The notes under the pieces: model-generated
Told to the model about the DNA's origin: nothing
The model's database searches: none
Seen by the model: only the letters and a program-made list of their open reading frames with translations
Position numbers and translations under genes: made by a program
Shown: positions 55,228 through 63,167 of the stretch, piece by piece
How positions within the stretch are numbered: the first letter of the stretch is position 1
Layout: the number at the start of each line of letters is the position of its first letter
DNA from: Alistipes sp.
Lineage (GTDB): Bacteria > Bacteroidota > Bacteroidia > Bacteroidales > Rikenellaceae
Assembly (NCBI GenBank): GCA_017436185.1
Contig: JAFSDP010000006.1
Span: 1-64,000, forward strand
DNA length: 64,000 bases
Direction: 5' to 3'

Positions 55228-55803
55228 ATGAAAAAGTACCTATTTGTATTGCTTGCCGCCTTTGCGTTGGTGGCGTGCGAGGATGAATTTGGTTCGATTG
55301 ACGAATTAAGTCCCGCTGAATTTGAGCAATATCTTGATAGTGGCGAGGGGTTGAACTTTTTGGTAAAACTTGCACAAGGCAAAGAGATAGATTTTCAGGC
55401 TATTGAGAAAAAGTTAGAGACAACCCACACGCTTATAGAATCATCTGATGTGTACATTTATCGAGGTGGCCGATGGGAGAAATCTATGTACTATGGATTA
55501 AGTGTGAGTTATTTCACCTCATTTCCCGATAAATCTGTTGTAAGAATATGCTTTAATCCTATTCCTAGCGCTGTTGCAATGGGCAACTATTTTCGTGATA
55601 TTCCATTTGAAGGGCCTGTCATCGAGTATGTCTTAACCAATAATATGACATATATGGATGAGTGTAAGGTGATTGCCCAATTAAACGAGAAGACACTTGT
55701 CGTTGAAGGCATCAGCGAAGGAGTCCCCGAGCGTAGGCTGTTGGTATTAGAAGAAAACCGAGCCGAAATACTCGCAAAATACACCGACCCTTACCCGTAT
55801 TAA
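55228..55803 (+). CDS. Small lipoprotein of unknown function, relative of the one at 44474
   Basis: A 191-residue lipoprotein (LLAAFALVAC, then EDEFGSIDE). No family recognised. It shares with the 44474 protein the signal peptide, an acidic post-Cys region, FEQ near residue 33, the [DE]ID[FY] segment (EIDFQAIEKKLE), and alternating beta-like strands (VIEYVLTNNMTYMDE, KVIAQLNEKTLVVEG), which suggests a lipocalin-like fold (inference). The low-GC codon use differs from the neighbours. It is a single gene between repeat copies 4 and 5. The acidic residues after the Cys suggest surface display. Confidence 0.8.
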   Translation: MKKYLFVLLAAFALVACEDEFGSIDELSPAEFEQYLDSGEGLNFLVKLAQGKEIDFQAIEKKLETTHTLIESSDVYIYRGGRWEKSMYYGLSVSYFTSFPDKSVVRICFNPIPSAVAMGNYFRDIPFEGPVIEYVLTNNMTYMDECKVIAQLNEKTLVVEGISEGVPERRLLVLEENRAEILAKYTDPYPY

Positions 55804-55823
55804 GCAAGGTGGGATTAACACAA

Positions 55824-55857
55824 CACAGGAGCAGTTTTTGTTCCTGTGCTTTTTTTA
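55824..55857 (+). terminator. Terminator of the second lipoprotein gene
   Basis: CACAGGA (55824-55830) pairs with TCCTGTG (55842-55848), followed by a run of eight Ts interrupted only at its start. Confidence 0.75.
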
Positions 55858-55910
55858 TTGTAGAAACCTACAAAAGGCTTGAAATGAATTATAAAACCAT
55901 TATCAGTGTA

Positions 55911-55956
55911 TTATCAATGATAATAGATTGATTATACAATGATATATCGTTGATAA
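55911..55956. repeat. AT-rich inverted repeat
   Basis: TTATCAATGATA (55911-55922) and TATCGTTGATAA (55945-55956) are inverted copies with one mismatch. The stretch between has similar words (GATTGATTATACAATGATA). It sits between the lipoprotein terminator and the 87-bp element. Role unknown. Confidence 0.5.
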
Positions 55957-55983
55957 GGATGCTATGAGTCGCAATAGGAGGAG

Positions 55984-56070
55984 CGTCATTCTGAACGTCA
56001 GTGAAGAATCTCTTTCGAGTCAGGGCGACCGCAAGAGATATTTCGGTCGCTGCGCTCCCTCAATATGACG
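55984..56070 (+). repeat. 87-bp imperfect inverted-repeat element (copy B)
   Basis: Same length and orientation as the copy at 45313-45399, with differences mainly in the loop (CGAGTCAGGGCGACCGCA here). As in copy A it lies after a lipoprotein terminator and just before the palindrome-bearing repeat. Confidence 0.85.
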
Positions 56071-56086
56071 GGAGCGGGGAGGATTG

Positions 56087-56384
56087 GATAAGGTCACTAT
56101 AGGTCTTTTAAGGTCGCTATAGGTCGCAATGAGTCACTATAGGGATTAGGTCAGCACCTTATAACGACCCATAGGCCTTATAGGTCCCATAGGTCTTTAC
56201 AGGCCGGGTTACATTTTTGTAACCCGTACTGCAAGGATAAGGAGATTAAAGAGATTAAAGAACTTAAAGAGATTAACGAAGCGGACCTAAATCCCAAACT
56301 TCACCAAACTCCCTAAATTCTCTCAATTTCAGGTCGCGCAGCCCAAATTAATTTTGCATTTTGAATTCTAAATTTTGCATTTCA
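56087..56384 (+). repeat. Interspersed intergenic repeat, copy 5
   Basis: GATAAGGTCACTATAGG start, tandem AGGTCGCTAT words, CCTTATAACGACCCATAGG (56158), the palindrome GGGTTACATTTTTGTAACCC at 56206-56225 (T loop), GTACTGCAAGG, AAAGAGATTAAAGAACTTAAAG words, GCGGACCTAAATCC, and an AT-rich right end TTTTGAATTCTAAATTTTGC. It fills the gap before the convergent response-regulator gene. Confidence 0.85.
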
Positions 56385-56385
56385 T

Positions 56386-57063
56386 TTAGGGCTCGAATCG
56401 GTAGCCGACGCCCTTGACGGTCGAGATATGCTCCTCGCCGATTTTTTGGCGCAGTTTGCGGATGTGCACATCGATGGTGCGGTCGCCAACAACCACCCCT
56501 CGGCCCCAGATTTTGGTGTAGATCTCCTCACGGGAGATCAGCTCGCCCGGGTGGTCGTACAACAGCTCCAACAGGGCAAACTCCTTGCGGGGCAGCTGCA
56601 ACTCCTCGCCTTGACAGATGACCGAATGGCGGGCACGATCGACCGTGATGGTCGTTGTCGGGGTGGGCTCTTCGGTGGTGATGGGAGAGGGTTCGACGTG
56701 TTTCAGAATGGCCTGTACACGGCTCACCAACAGCTTCATTTTGATGGGCTTGGTGAGGTAATCATCTGCTCCGACCTCGAAGCCCGAGAGCTGTTCGTGT
56801 TCCTCGCCCAGGGCCGAGAGAAAGACGATGCGGGTGTTGTTCAGGTAGGGCAGGCGGCGCAGTGCACGGCAGGCCTCGACGCCATCCATTACGGGCATCA
56901 TTCGATCCAACAAAATCAGGTGCGGACGACACCGCTCGGCCTCCTCCAGGGCTTCGGCGCCGTTCGAGGCGGTATAGACGTCGTACCCCTCTCGTTGGAG
57001 GTTGTAACGGACAAATTCCAGGATGTCGATTTCGTCATCGACCAACAAAATTCGGTGGCTCAT
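56386..57063 (-). CDS. OmpR/PhoB-type response regulator
   Basis: A 225-residue regulator from ATG 57063 (MSHRILLVDDEIDILEFV). Receiver: acidic DDE near residue 10, phospho-acceptor Asp in LILLDRMMPVMDG (about 53), Lys in DDYLTKPIKMKLL. C-terminal winged helix (about 130-225): ELQLPRKEFALLELLYDHPGE, RTIDVHIRKLRQKIG and VKGVGYRFEP. It controls promoters as a phospho-activated dimer. No histidine kinase gene is adjacent, so it is an orphan in this window. A weak TATCTTCG box lies at 57123-57130 on the minus strand. Confidence 0.95.
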   Translation of the reverse strand: MSHRILLVDDEIDILEFVRYNLQREGYDVYTASNGAEALEEAERCRPHLILLDRMMPVMDGVEACRALRRLPYLNNTRIVFLSALGEEHEQLSGFEVGADDYLTKPIKMKLLVSRVQAILKHVEPSPITTEEPTPTTTITVDRARHSVICQGEELQLPRKEFALLELLYDHPGELISREEIYTKIWGRGVVVGDRTIDVHIRKLRQKIGEEHISTVKGVGYRFEP

Positions 57064-57174
57064 CGTCAGTAGGTTGCAAGGTTGGTGGCGGGCCCGAAGG
57101 CGCAAAACGCAAAACTTTTGAGCGAAGATAGCAATTTTTGGCGAAAATCCTTTCTCGGTCGCAAGTTTTTTGAC

Positions 57175-57182
57175 TATATTTG
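57175..57182 (+). promoter_or_regulatory. -7 box for the DUF349 gene
   Basis: TATATTTG, an exact match, giving a leader of about 110 bases to ATG 57300. The leader includes the alternating GT/GC tract at 57190-57240. Confidence 0.6.
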
Positions 57183-57189
57183 TGGCTTA

Positions 57190-57240
57190 AACGTGTGTGC
57201 CTGCGTGCGTGTGCGCTTGCGAGTGCGTGGGTGCGCAGTG
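57190..57240 (+). other. Alternating purine-pyrimidine tract in a 5' leader
   Basis: About 50 bases made almost wholly of GT, GC and TG steps (acgtgtgtgcctgcgtgcgt and onward). The composition differs from everything around it and has potential for Z-DNA or unusual RNA structure. Confidence 0.6.
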
Positions 57241-57299
57241 CAACAGCCTATTTTTACAACCTTAAACCGAAGGGTCGAAGTGCGACCTACCCAAAAACA

Positions 57300-59258
57300 A
57301 TGGCTACCGAAAACACCATTTGTCCTGCTCCCGAGGAGCAAGTCAGCCCTGTGGCTGAAGATGTGCAGACTGCCCCTGCAGCTGCTGAACAGACCATCGC
57401 CGAGGCGAACACCTGTGTTGCGGAGGAGGCACCCGCTCAAGTGCCTTTAGATTTTACGGCCGAGGAGGCCGAGCTGGCTGCCGCCGAGGCGGGGCTGGAG
57501 CTGGATGAGGAGACGGCCGAGGAGGCTGCCCACGTCGAGCCGCTGGCCGAGGATGAGTTTGCCGGCAAAACCAAAACCGAACTGCTCGATTACTTCGCCC
57601 AAGCGCTCGAGGAGCGCCCCGTACAGACGCTGCGTCGTATGGTCGAGGGGGTGAAGGTGGCCTTCTACCGCATTCGCCGTCAGGAGGTCGATGCTGCCCG
57701 CAAGCTCTTCTTGGAGGGGGGTGGCGACGAGGAGCAGTTTGTTGCTCCGACCGATGAGGCCGAGAACCGCCTCAAGGAGCTGTTCCGCCAGTACCGCACT
57801 CGCCGTGACAGCTACATCGCCGGCCTGGAGCAGGAGAAGGAGAAGAACCTCAAAATTAAGTTGCAGATTATTGACGAGCTGAAGGAGTTGATCTCGTCGG
57901 ACGAGACGCTCAACCAGACCTTCGCCAAGTTCCGTGAGCTGCAGGCTCGTTGGAAGGAGACGGGTCCCGTTCCGCAGGCCCACGTGAAGGATTTGTGGGA
58001 GACCTACAACCTCCACGTCGAGCACTTCTACAGCTACATCAAAATCGATAAAGAGTTGCGTGATTTGGACCTGAAGCGCAACTACGAACAGAAACTCTCG
58101 CTGTGCGAGCAGGCCGAGGCGCTGGTGATGGAGCCTTCGATTGTCGAGGCTTTCCACAAGTTGCAGAAGCTGCACGACGAGTGGCGTGAGACGGGTCCTG
58201 TGGCCATCGAATTTAAGGAGATGCTCTGGGAGCGTTTCAAGGCCGCATCGAGCCGTATTAACCGCAGCCATCAGGAGCACTTCGAGCAGCTCAAGGCCGA
58301 GCAGACCCGCAACCTCGAACTCAAGAGCGAGCTGTGTGCCGCCGTCGAGGAGCTTTTAACCCTGCCGCTCAACAGCCGCAAGGAGTGGGACAAGGCGGGC
58401 GAGAAGCTGCAGCAGATTCAGCAGACCTGGAAGACCATCGGCTTCGCCCCCAAGAAGGATAACACCCGCATCTACGAGCGTTTCCGTGCGGCGTGCGACA
58501 AGTTCTTCGAGCTTAAGCGCAGCTACTATGCCGGTCTGAAGAGCGAGATGGATCAGAATCTGGCCCTCAAAATCGAGCTTTGCGAGGCTGCCGAGGCGTT
58601 GGCCCAGAGCGAGGATTGGAAGAAGACGACCGACGAGCTGATTGCCCTGCAGGCCCGCTGGAAGGAGGTCGGAGCGGTGGCTCGCCGCTACTCGGACCAG
58701 GTGTGGAAGCGTTTTCGTGCGGCGTGCGACAAGTTCTTCGAGCGCAAGGCGGCCCACTTTGCCTCGGTGGATGACGAGTACGAGCAGAACCTGCAAAAGA
58801 AGCAGTCGCTGTTGGAGGAGATGGAGGCTGCCGACATCGCTCAGGGCGGCTACGAGCTGATTCGTGAGTTTCAGCGTCGCTGGGGCGAGATCGGCTTTGT
58901 GCCCATCAAGCGCAAGGAGCAGATTCAGAAGCGTTACAAGGCGGCTGTGGATCGTCTGTTCGAGGCCCTGCGCGGCTCGGAGCGTGACCGTCAGATGGGT
59001 CGCTTCCGTGAGAAGATGGGGGCGATGAAGGGCGGCTCGGAGCGTCGTATGCAGAGCGAGCGTGAGCGTCTGTATCAGCGTGTGAAGCAACTCGAAGGGG
59101 AGATTGCCCTCTTGGAGAACAACATCGGCTTCTTCTCCAAGTCGAAGAATGCCGAGGCGCTGATTGCCGACGTGCGTCAGAAGATTGCCCGTGCCCGCGA
59201 GCAGCTGCAGGAGACCATCGAGAAGGTGCGCATCATTGACAGCCAGATGGCCGAGTAA
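57300..59258 (+). CDS. DUF349 repeat protein
   Basis: A 652-residue protein from ATG 57300 (MATENTICPAPEE). The frame runs further upstream, but a -7 box lies there. The first 110 or so residues are Glu/Ala-rich and acidic. Then come about five DUF349 repeats of 70-75 residues, each with a pattern like F.ELQARWKETGPVPQ (about 215-228), LHDEWRETGPVA, IQQTWKTIGFAPK, LQARWKEVGAVARR and FQRRWGEIGFVPIKRKE, joined by long helices. A C-terminal coiled coil follows (VKQLEGEIALLENNIGF). DUF349 proteins are helical and poorly understood. yidC starts 48 bases downstream, so they may be co-transcribed. Confidence 0.9.
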   Translation: MATENTICPAPEEQVSPVAEDVQTAPAAAEQTIAEANTCVAEEAPAQVPLDFTAEEAELAAAEAGLELDEETAEEAAHVEPLAEDEFAGKTKTELLDYFAQALEERPVQTLRRMVEGVKVAFYRIRRQEVDAARKLFLEGGGDEEQFVAPTDEAENRLKELFRQYRTRRDSYIAGLEQEKEKNLKIKLQIIDELKELISSDETLNQTFAKFRELQARWKETGPVPQAHVKDLWETYNLHVEHFYSYIKIDKELRDLDLKRNYEQKLSLCEQAEALVMEPSIVEAFHKLQKLHDEWRETGPVAIEFKEMLWERFKAASSRINRSHQEHFEQLKAEQTRNLELKSELCAAVEELLTLPLNSRKEWDKAGEKLQQIQQTWKTIGFAPKKDNTRIYERFRAACDKFFELKRSYYAGLKSEMDQNLALKIELCEAAEALAQSEDWKKTTDELIALQARWKEVGAVARRYSDQVWKRFRAACDKFFERKAAHFASVDDEYEQNLQKKQSLLEEMEAADIAQGGYELIREFQRRWGEIGFVPIKRKEQIQKRYKAAVDRLFEALRGSERDRQMGRFREKMGAMKGGSERRMQSERERLYQRVKQLEGEIALLENNIGFFSKSKNAEALIADVRQKIARAREQLQETIEKVRIIDSQMAE

Positions 59259-59306
59259 CGAATTGTATAACAGACTTAAAGAGCGAAGAAAAAATAGAAA
59301 AACGTA

Positions 59307-61274
59307 ATGGATAAGAAAACACTTCTTGGTTTGGTGGCGATGGCGCTGGTCTTCATCGGCTTCGCCTACCTCAATGGAAAAGATCAACAACGTTATCAGG
59401 AGGAGCTGGCCCGCTACGAGGCCTATCAGGATTCAGTGCGTCGTGCCACGCAGCCCGAGGTGGCAGCCGATTCGACGGCAACAGAGACCCTCGTAACGAT
59501 TACCACCGAGACGCCTGCCGATGCAGAGGCCGCAAGTCCTGCCGAGCAGGCCTACAACCGTCAGGTCGAGTTGCTGGGTGCCGAGTTGGCTACGGCCGAG
59601 TTGAAGGAGGCCGAGCAACTGACCCTGGAAAACGAGGTGATGACCCTGCGCCTTTCGACTCGAGGTGGTCAGGTGTCGGGCGTGCAACTCAAAGATTATA
59701 CGAAGTATGCCCCGCGTGACGAGCGCACGGAGCTGGTCGAGATGTTCGACCCCGAGTGGGAGCGTTTCAACCTCTCGTTCTTTGTGCGTCGCGGTCTGCA
59801 CGATGTGAAGATTCAGACGGCCGACTACACCTTTACCCCTTCGCCCGTTGTGGTGGGTGAGGATGGCTCGCAACAGGTGACGATGCGCCTGCAGGTGACC
59901 CCGACGGCTGCTTTGGCCTACACCTATACGCTTCACAACACCTCGACCGACGAGCGTGACTACCTGATCGACTTCGATGTGAAGTTGGAGGGGATGGCCA
60001 CCTGTATGTCGAACCAGACCACCATCGGCCTGGATTGGACGAGCAAGACCTATCAGAACGAGCGTGGCTTCACGAACGAGAACCTCTACACCACGTTGGC
60101 TTACCACTTTCAGGGCGAGGATTCGATCGAGGATCTGGGTATGAGCGAGGGTACAAAGAGCGACGACGAGGATACGAAGATCGATTGGGTCGGCTTCAAG
60201 CAGCAGTTCTTCTCCTCGACGCTGATTGTTCCCGAGGGGCTGAATGGTGCCCAGATGGCCTTCGAGACGGCCGAGGAGGGATCGGGTTATATGAAGACCT
60301 TCTCGCTTGTTTCGTCGTTGGAGTACAAACCCTCGACCGAGGGCTATCGGATGGCCTTCTACTTCGGCCCGAACCGCTACTCGGTGCTGCGTAAGGTGAG
60401 CGTTACGGAGGATGACGACCTCTACCTGGAGCGTGTCATTCCGCTGGGCTGGGGTATCTTCGGTTGGATTAACCGTTGGTTTGTGATTCCGGTCTTCGAT
60501 CTGTTGCGTAACCACATCGCCTCGTTCGGCATCATCATTCTGATTTTGGCCGTACTGATTCGCTTGATCATCTCGCCCCTGACCTACAAGAGCTACGTTT
60601 CGATGGCCAAGATGCGTCTTATCAAGCCCGAAATGGATGCCCTGGCTGCGAAGTATCCCAAGCAGGAGGATGCGATGAAGCGTCAGCAGGCAACGATGGA
60701 GCTTTACAAGAAGGCGGGCATCAACCCGATGGGTGGTTGCATCCCGATGCTGATTCAGATGCCTATCCTGATTGCGATGTTCCGCTTCTTCCCCGCCTCG
60801 ATTGAGTTGCGTGGCAAGTCGTTCCTGTGGGCACACGACCTTTCGTCGTATGACAGCGTGCTGAGTCTGCCCTTCTCGATTCCCTTCTACGGCGACCACG
60901 TTTCGTTGTTCACGCTCTTGATGGCCCTTTCGACCTTTGCCTTCTCTTATATTAACTATAAGCAGACGGCCTCGTCGCAGCCCCAGATGCCGGGTATGAA
61001 GTTTATGATGGTCTATATGATGCCGTTGATGCTGGTCTTCTGGTTCAACAGCTACGCAAGTGGTCTGTGCTACTACTACCTCTTGTCGAACTTGCTGACC
61101 ATTGCCCAGACCTACATTGTGCGCCGTATGGTCGATGACAACAAGATTCGTATGGCGATGGAGGCCAATGCCGCCAAGAAATCGAATGGCAAGAAGTCGA
61201 AGTTCCAGCAACGCTACGAAGAGCTGATGCGTATGCAGGAACTGCAGCAACAACAGCAGGCCAAGAAGAAGTAG
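59307..61274 (+). CDS. yidC: Membrane protein insertase YidC
   Basis: A 655-residue inner-membrane insertase. TM1 is at the N-terminus (LLGLVAMALVFIGFAYL), followed by a large periplasmic domain (about 30-360, including MTLRLSTRGGQVSGVQLKDY) and the conserved five-helix core: SYVSMAKMRLIKPEMDAL, KKAGINPMGGCIPMLIQMPI, LMALSTFAFSYINYKQTAS and YMMPLMLVFWFNSYASGL. The C-terminus is rich in Lys and Gln (QQQQQAKKK), as usual for ribosome contact. It inserts membrane proteins with or without SecYEG. A perfect palindromic terminator follows. Confidence 0.97.
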   Translation: MDKKTLLGLVAMALVFIGFAYLNGKDQQRYQEELARYEAYQDSVRRATQPEVAADSTATETLVTITTETPADAEAASPAEQAYNRQVELLGAELATAELKEAEQLTLENEVMTLRLSTRGGQVSGVQLKDYTKYAPRDERTELVEMFDPEWERFNLSFFVRRGLHDVKIQTADYTFTPSPVVVGEDGSQQVTMRLQVTPTAALAYTYTLHNTSTDERDYLIDFDVKLEGMATCMSNQTTIGLDWTSKTYQNERGFTNENLYTTLAYHFQGEDSIEDLGMSEGTKSDDEDTKIDWVGFKQQFFSSTLIVPEGLNGAQMAFETAEEGSGYMKTFSLVSSLEYKPSTEGYRMAFYFGPNRYSVLRKVSVTEDDDLYLERVIPLGWGIFGWINRWFVIPVFDLLRNHIASFGIIILILAVLIRLIISPLTYKSYVSMAKMRLIKPEMDALAAKYPKQEDAMKRQQATMELYKKAGINPMGGCIPMLIQMPILIAMFRFFPASIELRGKSFLWAHDLSSYDSVLSLPFSIPFYGDHVSLFTLLMALSTFAFSYINYKQTASSQPQMPGMKFMMVYMMPLMLVFWFNSYASGLCYYYLLSNLLTIAQTYIVRRMVDDNKIRMAMEANAAKKSNGKKSKFQQRYEELMRMQELQQQQQAKKK

Positions 61275-61292
61275 GCGCAAAACACAAAAACG

Positions 61293-61328
61293 AAAGAGGA
61301 GAGATAAGCTTATCTCTCCTCTTTTTTT
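61293..61328 (+). terminator. Terminator between yidC and the convergent methyltransferase gene
   Basis: A perfect 32-base palindrome (61293-61324, centre AAGCTT) ends in a run of Ts. Its A-run on the left makes it usable from both strands. Confidence 0.9.
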
Positions 61329-61346
61329 ATCGTTTCGGCTATTTGC

Positions 61347-62546
61347 TTACTCCACGTACAGCACCAGACCTTTGAGGTATTCGCCCTCGGGGTGGTAGAT
61401 GTTGATGGGGTGGTCCGAAGGTTGGGTCAGCTGGTGCAGGATGCGGACCTTGCGGCCGGCAATGGCTGCAGCCGAGAAGACGGTCGTGCGGAACAGCTCC
61501 TTCGAGACGGCCTGCGAGCAGGAGAAGGTAAACAGAATACCTCCCGGCTTGATTTGCGACAGCGCACGGGCGTTGAGTCGCTTGTAGCCCTGCATCGCAT
61601 TGCCCAACACCTTGTGGTGCTTGGCGAAGGCGGGCGGGTCGAGGATAATCAGGTCGTACTTATCGCCGATGTCACGCAGGTACTCCACCGCATCGGCTGC
61701 CACCTCGGAGTGGGGAATCGAGTCGCCAAAATTGAGGCGCATATTCTCGGCGGCCAACTGTACGGCACGCTCCGACGAATCGACAGAGCAGACCTCCACC
61801 GCACCGCCCTCGGCGGCATAGACCGAGAAACCGCCCGTATAGCAGAAGGTGTTGAGTACGGTGCGCCCCTGGGCGTAGTGCTTCACCAGCGCACGGTTCT
61901 CACGCTGATCGAGGAAGAAACCGGTCTTCTGACCCTCCTCCCAATTCACCGCAAACTTCAATCCATTCTCCAGCACCACCTGCGAGGGGTTCTTCGAGCT
62001 GCCCCACAGGTAACCATCTACGGCCCCCAGGTTGGCCTTGTAGGGGAGGGTCTGCGACGACTTGTCGTAGATGGCCGTAATCTTCTCGCCATAGACCGAA
62101 ACGATGGCCTCCGAGATCTGCTTACGGGCAAAGTACATACCCACCGAGTGGCACTGCACCACCGCTGTAGAGCCATAAATATCGACCACCAGACCCGGCA
62201 GTGAGTCGCCCTCGCCGTGAATGAGGCGGTAGCAGGTGGTCGAGGCGTTCTCCGTCAGACGCAACGTGCGACGTACGTCGTAGGCGATTTGGATGCGGCG
62301 ATTCCACCACGCCTGGTCAATCGTCTCCTGCTCGAACGAGAGCACTCGCACGGCAATCGAGCCAATCTGATAGTGCCCTTGGGCGATAAACTCGCCACTG
62401 CGGGTATAGACCTCGACCAGCGCACCCTCGCGAATGTCGCCCTCCTCTTCGGCTTTGATGTGGTCGATGGCCCCCGAGAAGACCCAGGGGTGGAGACGCT
62501 TCAACGACTCCTCTTTGCCACGACGCAGCACAATTTGCGGTATCAT
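61347..62546 (-). CDS. rlmI: Class I SAM-dependent rRNA (cytosine-5) methyltransferase, RlmI type
   Basis: A 399-residue protein. An N-terminal PUA domain (about 1-75: LRRGKEESLKRLHPWVFSGAI) precedes an EEHEE/RlmI-type middle domain and a Rossmann methyltransferase with VLNTFCYTGGFSVYAAEGGA (SAM motif I, about 217-236), VCSVDSSERAV, DLIILDPPAFAKHHK (motif IV) and LFTFSCSQAV, which carries the catalytic Cys. It methylates a cytosine of 23S rRNA (C1962 in E. coli by family). ATG 62546 is chosen as homology begins there. It lies 16 bases after the exonuclease gene in one operon. Confidence 0.93.
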   Translation of the reverse strand: MIPQIVLRRGKEESLKRLHPWVFSGAIDHIKAEEEGDIREGALVEVYTRSGEFIAQGHYQIGSIAVRVLSFEQETIDQAWWNRRIQIAYDVRRTLRLTENASTTCYRLIHGEGDSLPGLVVDIYGSTAVVQCHSVGMYFARKQISEAIVSVYGEKITAIYDKSSQTLPYKANLGAVDGYLWGSSKNPSQVVLENGLKFAVNWEEGQKTGFFLDQRENRALVKHYAQGRTVLNTFCYTGGFSVYAAEGGAVEVCSVDSSERAVQLAAENMRLNFGDSIPHSEVAADAVEYLRDIGDKYDLIILDPPAFAKHHKVLGNAMQGYKRLNARALSQIKPGGILFTFSCSQAVSKELFRTTVFSAAAIAGRKVRILHQLTQPSDHPINIYHPEGEYLKGLVLYVE

Positions 62547-62562
62547 ATCTTCTTTTGTTTCG

Positions 62563-63150
62563 TTACTGATTCTTCCTGAGTTCGTTGTAGATGCGGAGCG
62601 ACACCCACGCATCCGTAGCGGCATAGAGCTGTTGTTTGTCGGTGAGCGTGGCGCTCTCCCAGTTGCTCAACCGCTGGGCCTTCGAGACCCGTTGTCCCAA
62701 CACAATGGCCGACATCTTGCGCAGGCTCTTCTCCTCGATGCCCCACTCCTCGACCATCGACTGCAAATCGACAAAGCCCGCCTCACGGAAGTGGCGCAGC
62801 TGATGCAGACCACGCAGGTCACCACCCACATCGGCACCGATTTTCAGGATGCGGGGATTCTCCAGCAACTTCTGCAAGGGGCGTATCAAGGCGATTTTGT
62901 TCAGGCGGAACAGGTAGCACCGCTCCTCGGAAGCGAGTTGCAGCAGCGAGACCCGAAACGAAACCCCGGCCCGAAACGAAGGGCGGGTCTCGGTGTCGAA
63001 GCCGATGGCACGTTGCTCGGAGAGGTAGCGACACGCCTCGGCCACCTGCTCTTCCCGGTCGATGAGGATGATTCGTCCTCTAAACTCGGCCGCAGGAAGC
63101 TGGGCAGTCGTCTCGTTGTCGATCTTTGCTATGTAGGTTTTCTTGGACAT
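62563..63150 (-). CDS. 3'-5' exonuclease domain protein (RNase D-like)
   Basis: A 195-residue DnaQ-like exonuclease of the 3'-5' exonuclease (RNase D/WRN) family. The Exo I motif AIGFDTETRPSF carries the Asp/Glu pair (about 50-61), Exo II lies in KIGADVGGDLRGLH (about 106-119) and Exo III is YAATDAWVSLRIY near the end. There is no HRDC domain, so it is shorter than RNase D. ATG 63150 (MSKKTYIAKI) is the only sensible start; the -7 box lies 5 bases before it. It follows recQ by 17 bases and precedes the rlmI-type gene. Confidence 0.93.
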   Translation of the reverse strand: MSKKTYIAKIDNETTAQLPAAEFRGRIILIDREEQVAEACRYLSEQRAIGFDTETRPSFRAGVSFRVSLLQLASEERCYLFRLNKIALIRPLQKLLENPRILKIGADVGGDLRGLHQLRHFREAGFVDLQSMVEEWGIEEKSLRKMSAIVLGQRVSKAQRLSNWESATLTDKQQLYAATDAWVSLRIYNELRKNQ

Positions 63151-63155
63151 TGGCG

Positions 63156-63163
63156 CAAAGGTA
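63156..63163 (-). promoter_or_regulatory. -7 box abutting the exonuclease start codon
   Basis: The minus strand reads TACCTTTG, an exact match, only 5 bases before ATG 63150 and just past the recQ stop. This would give a leaderless mRNA. Confidence 0.5.
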
Positions 63164-63167
63164 GCAA

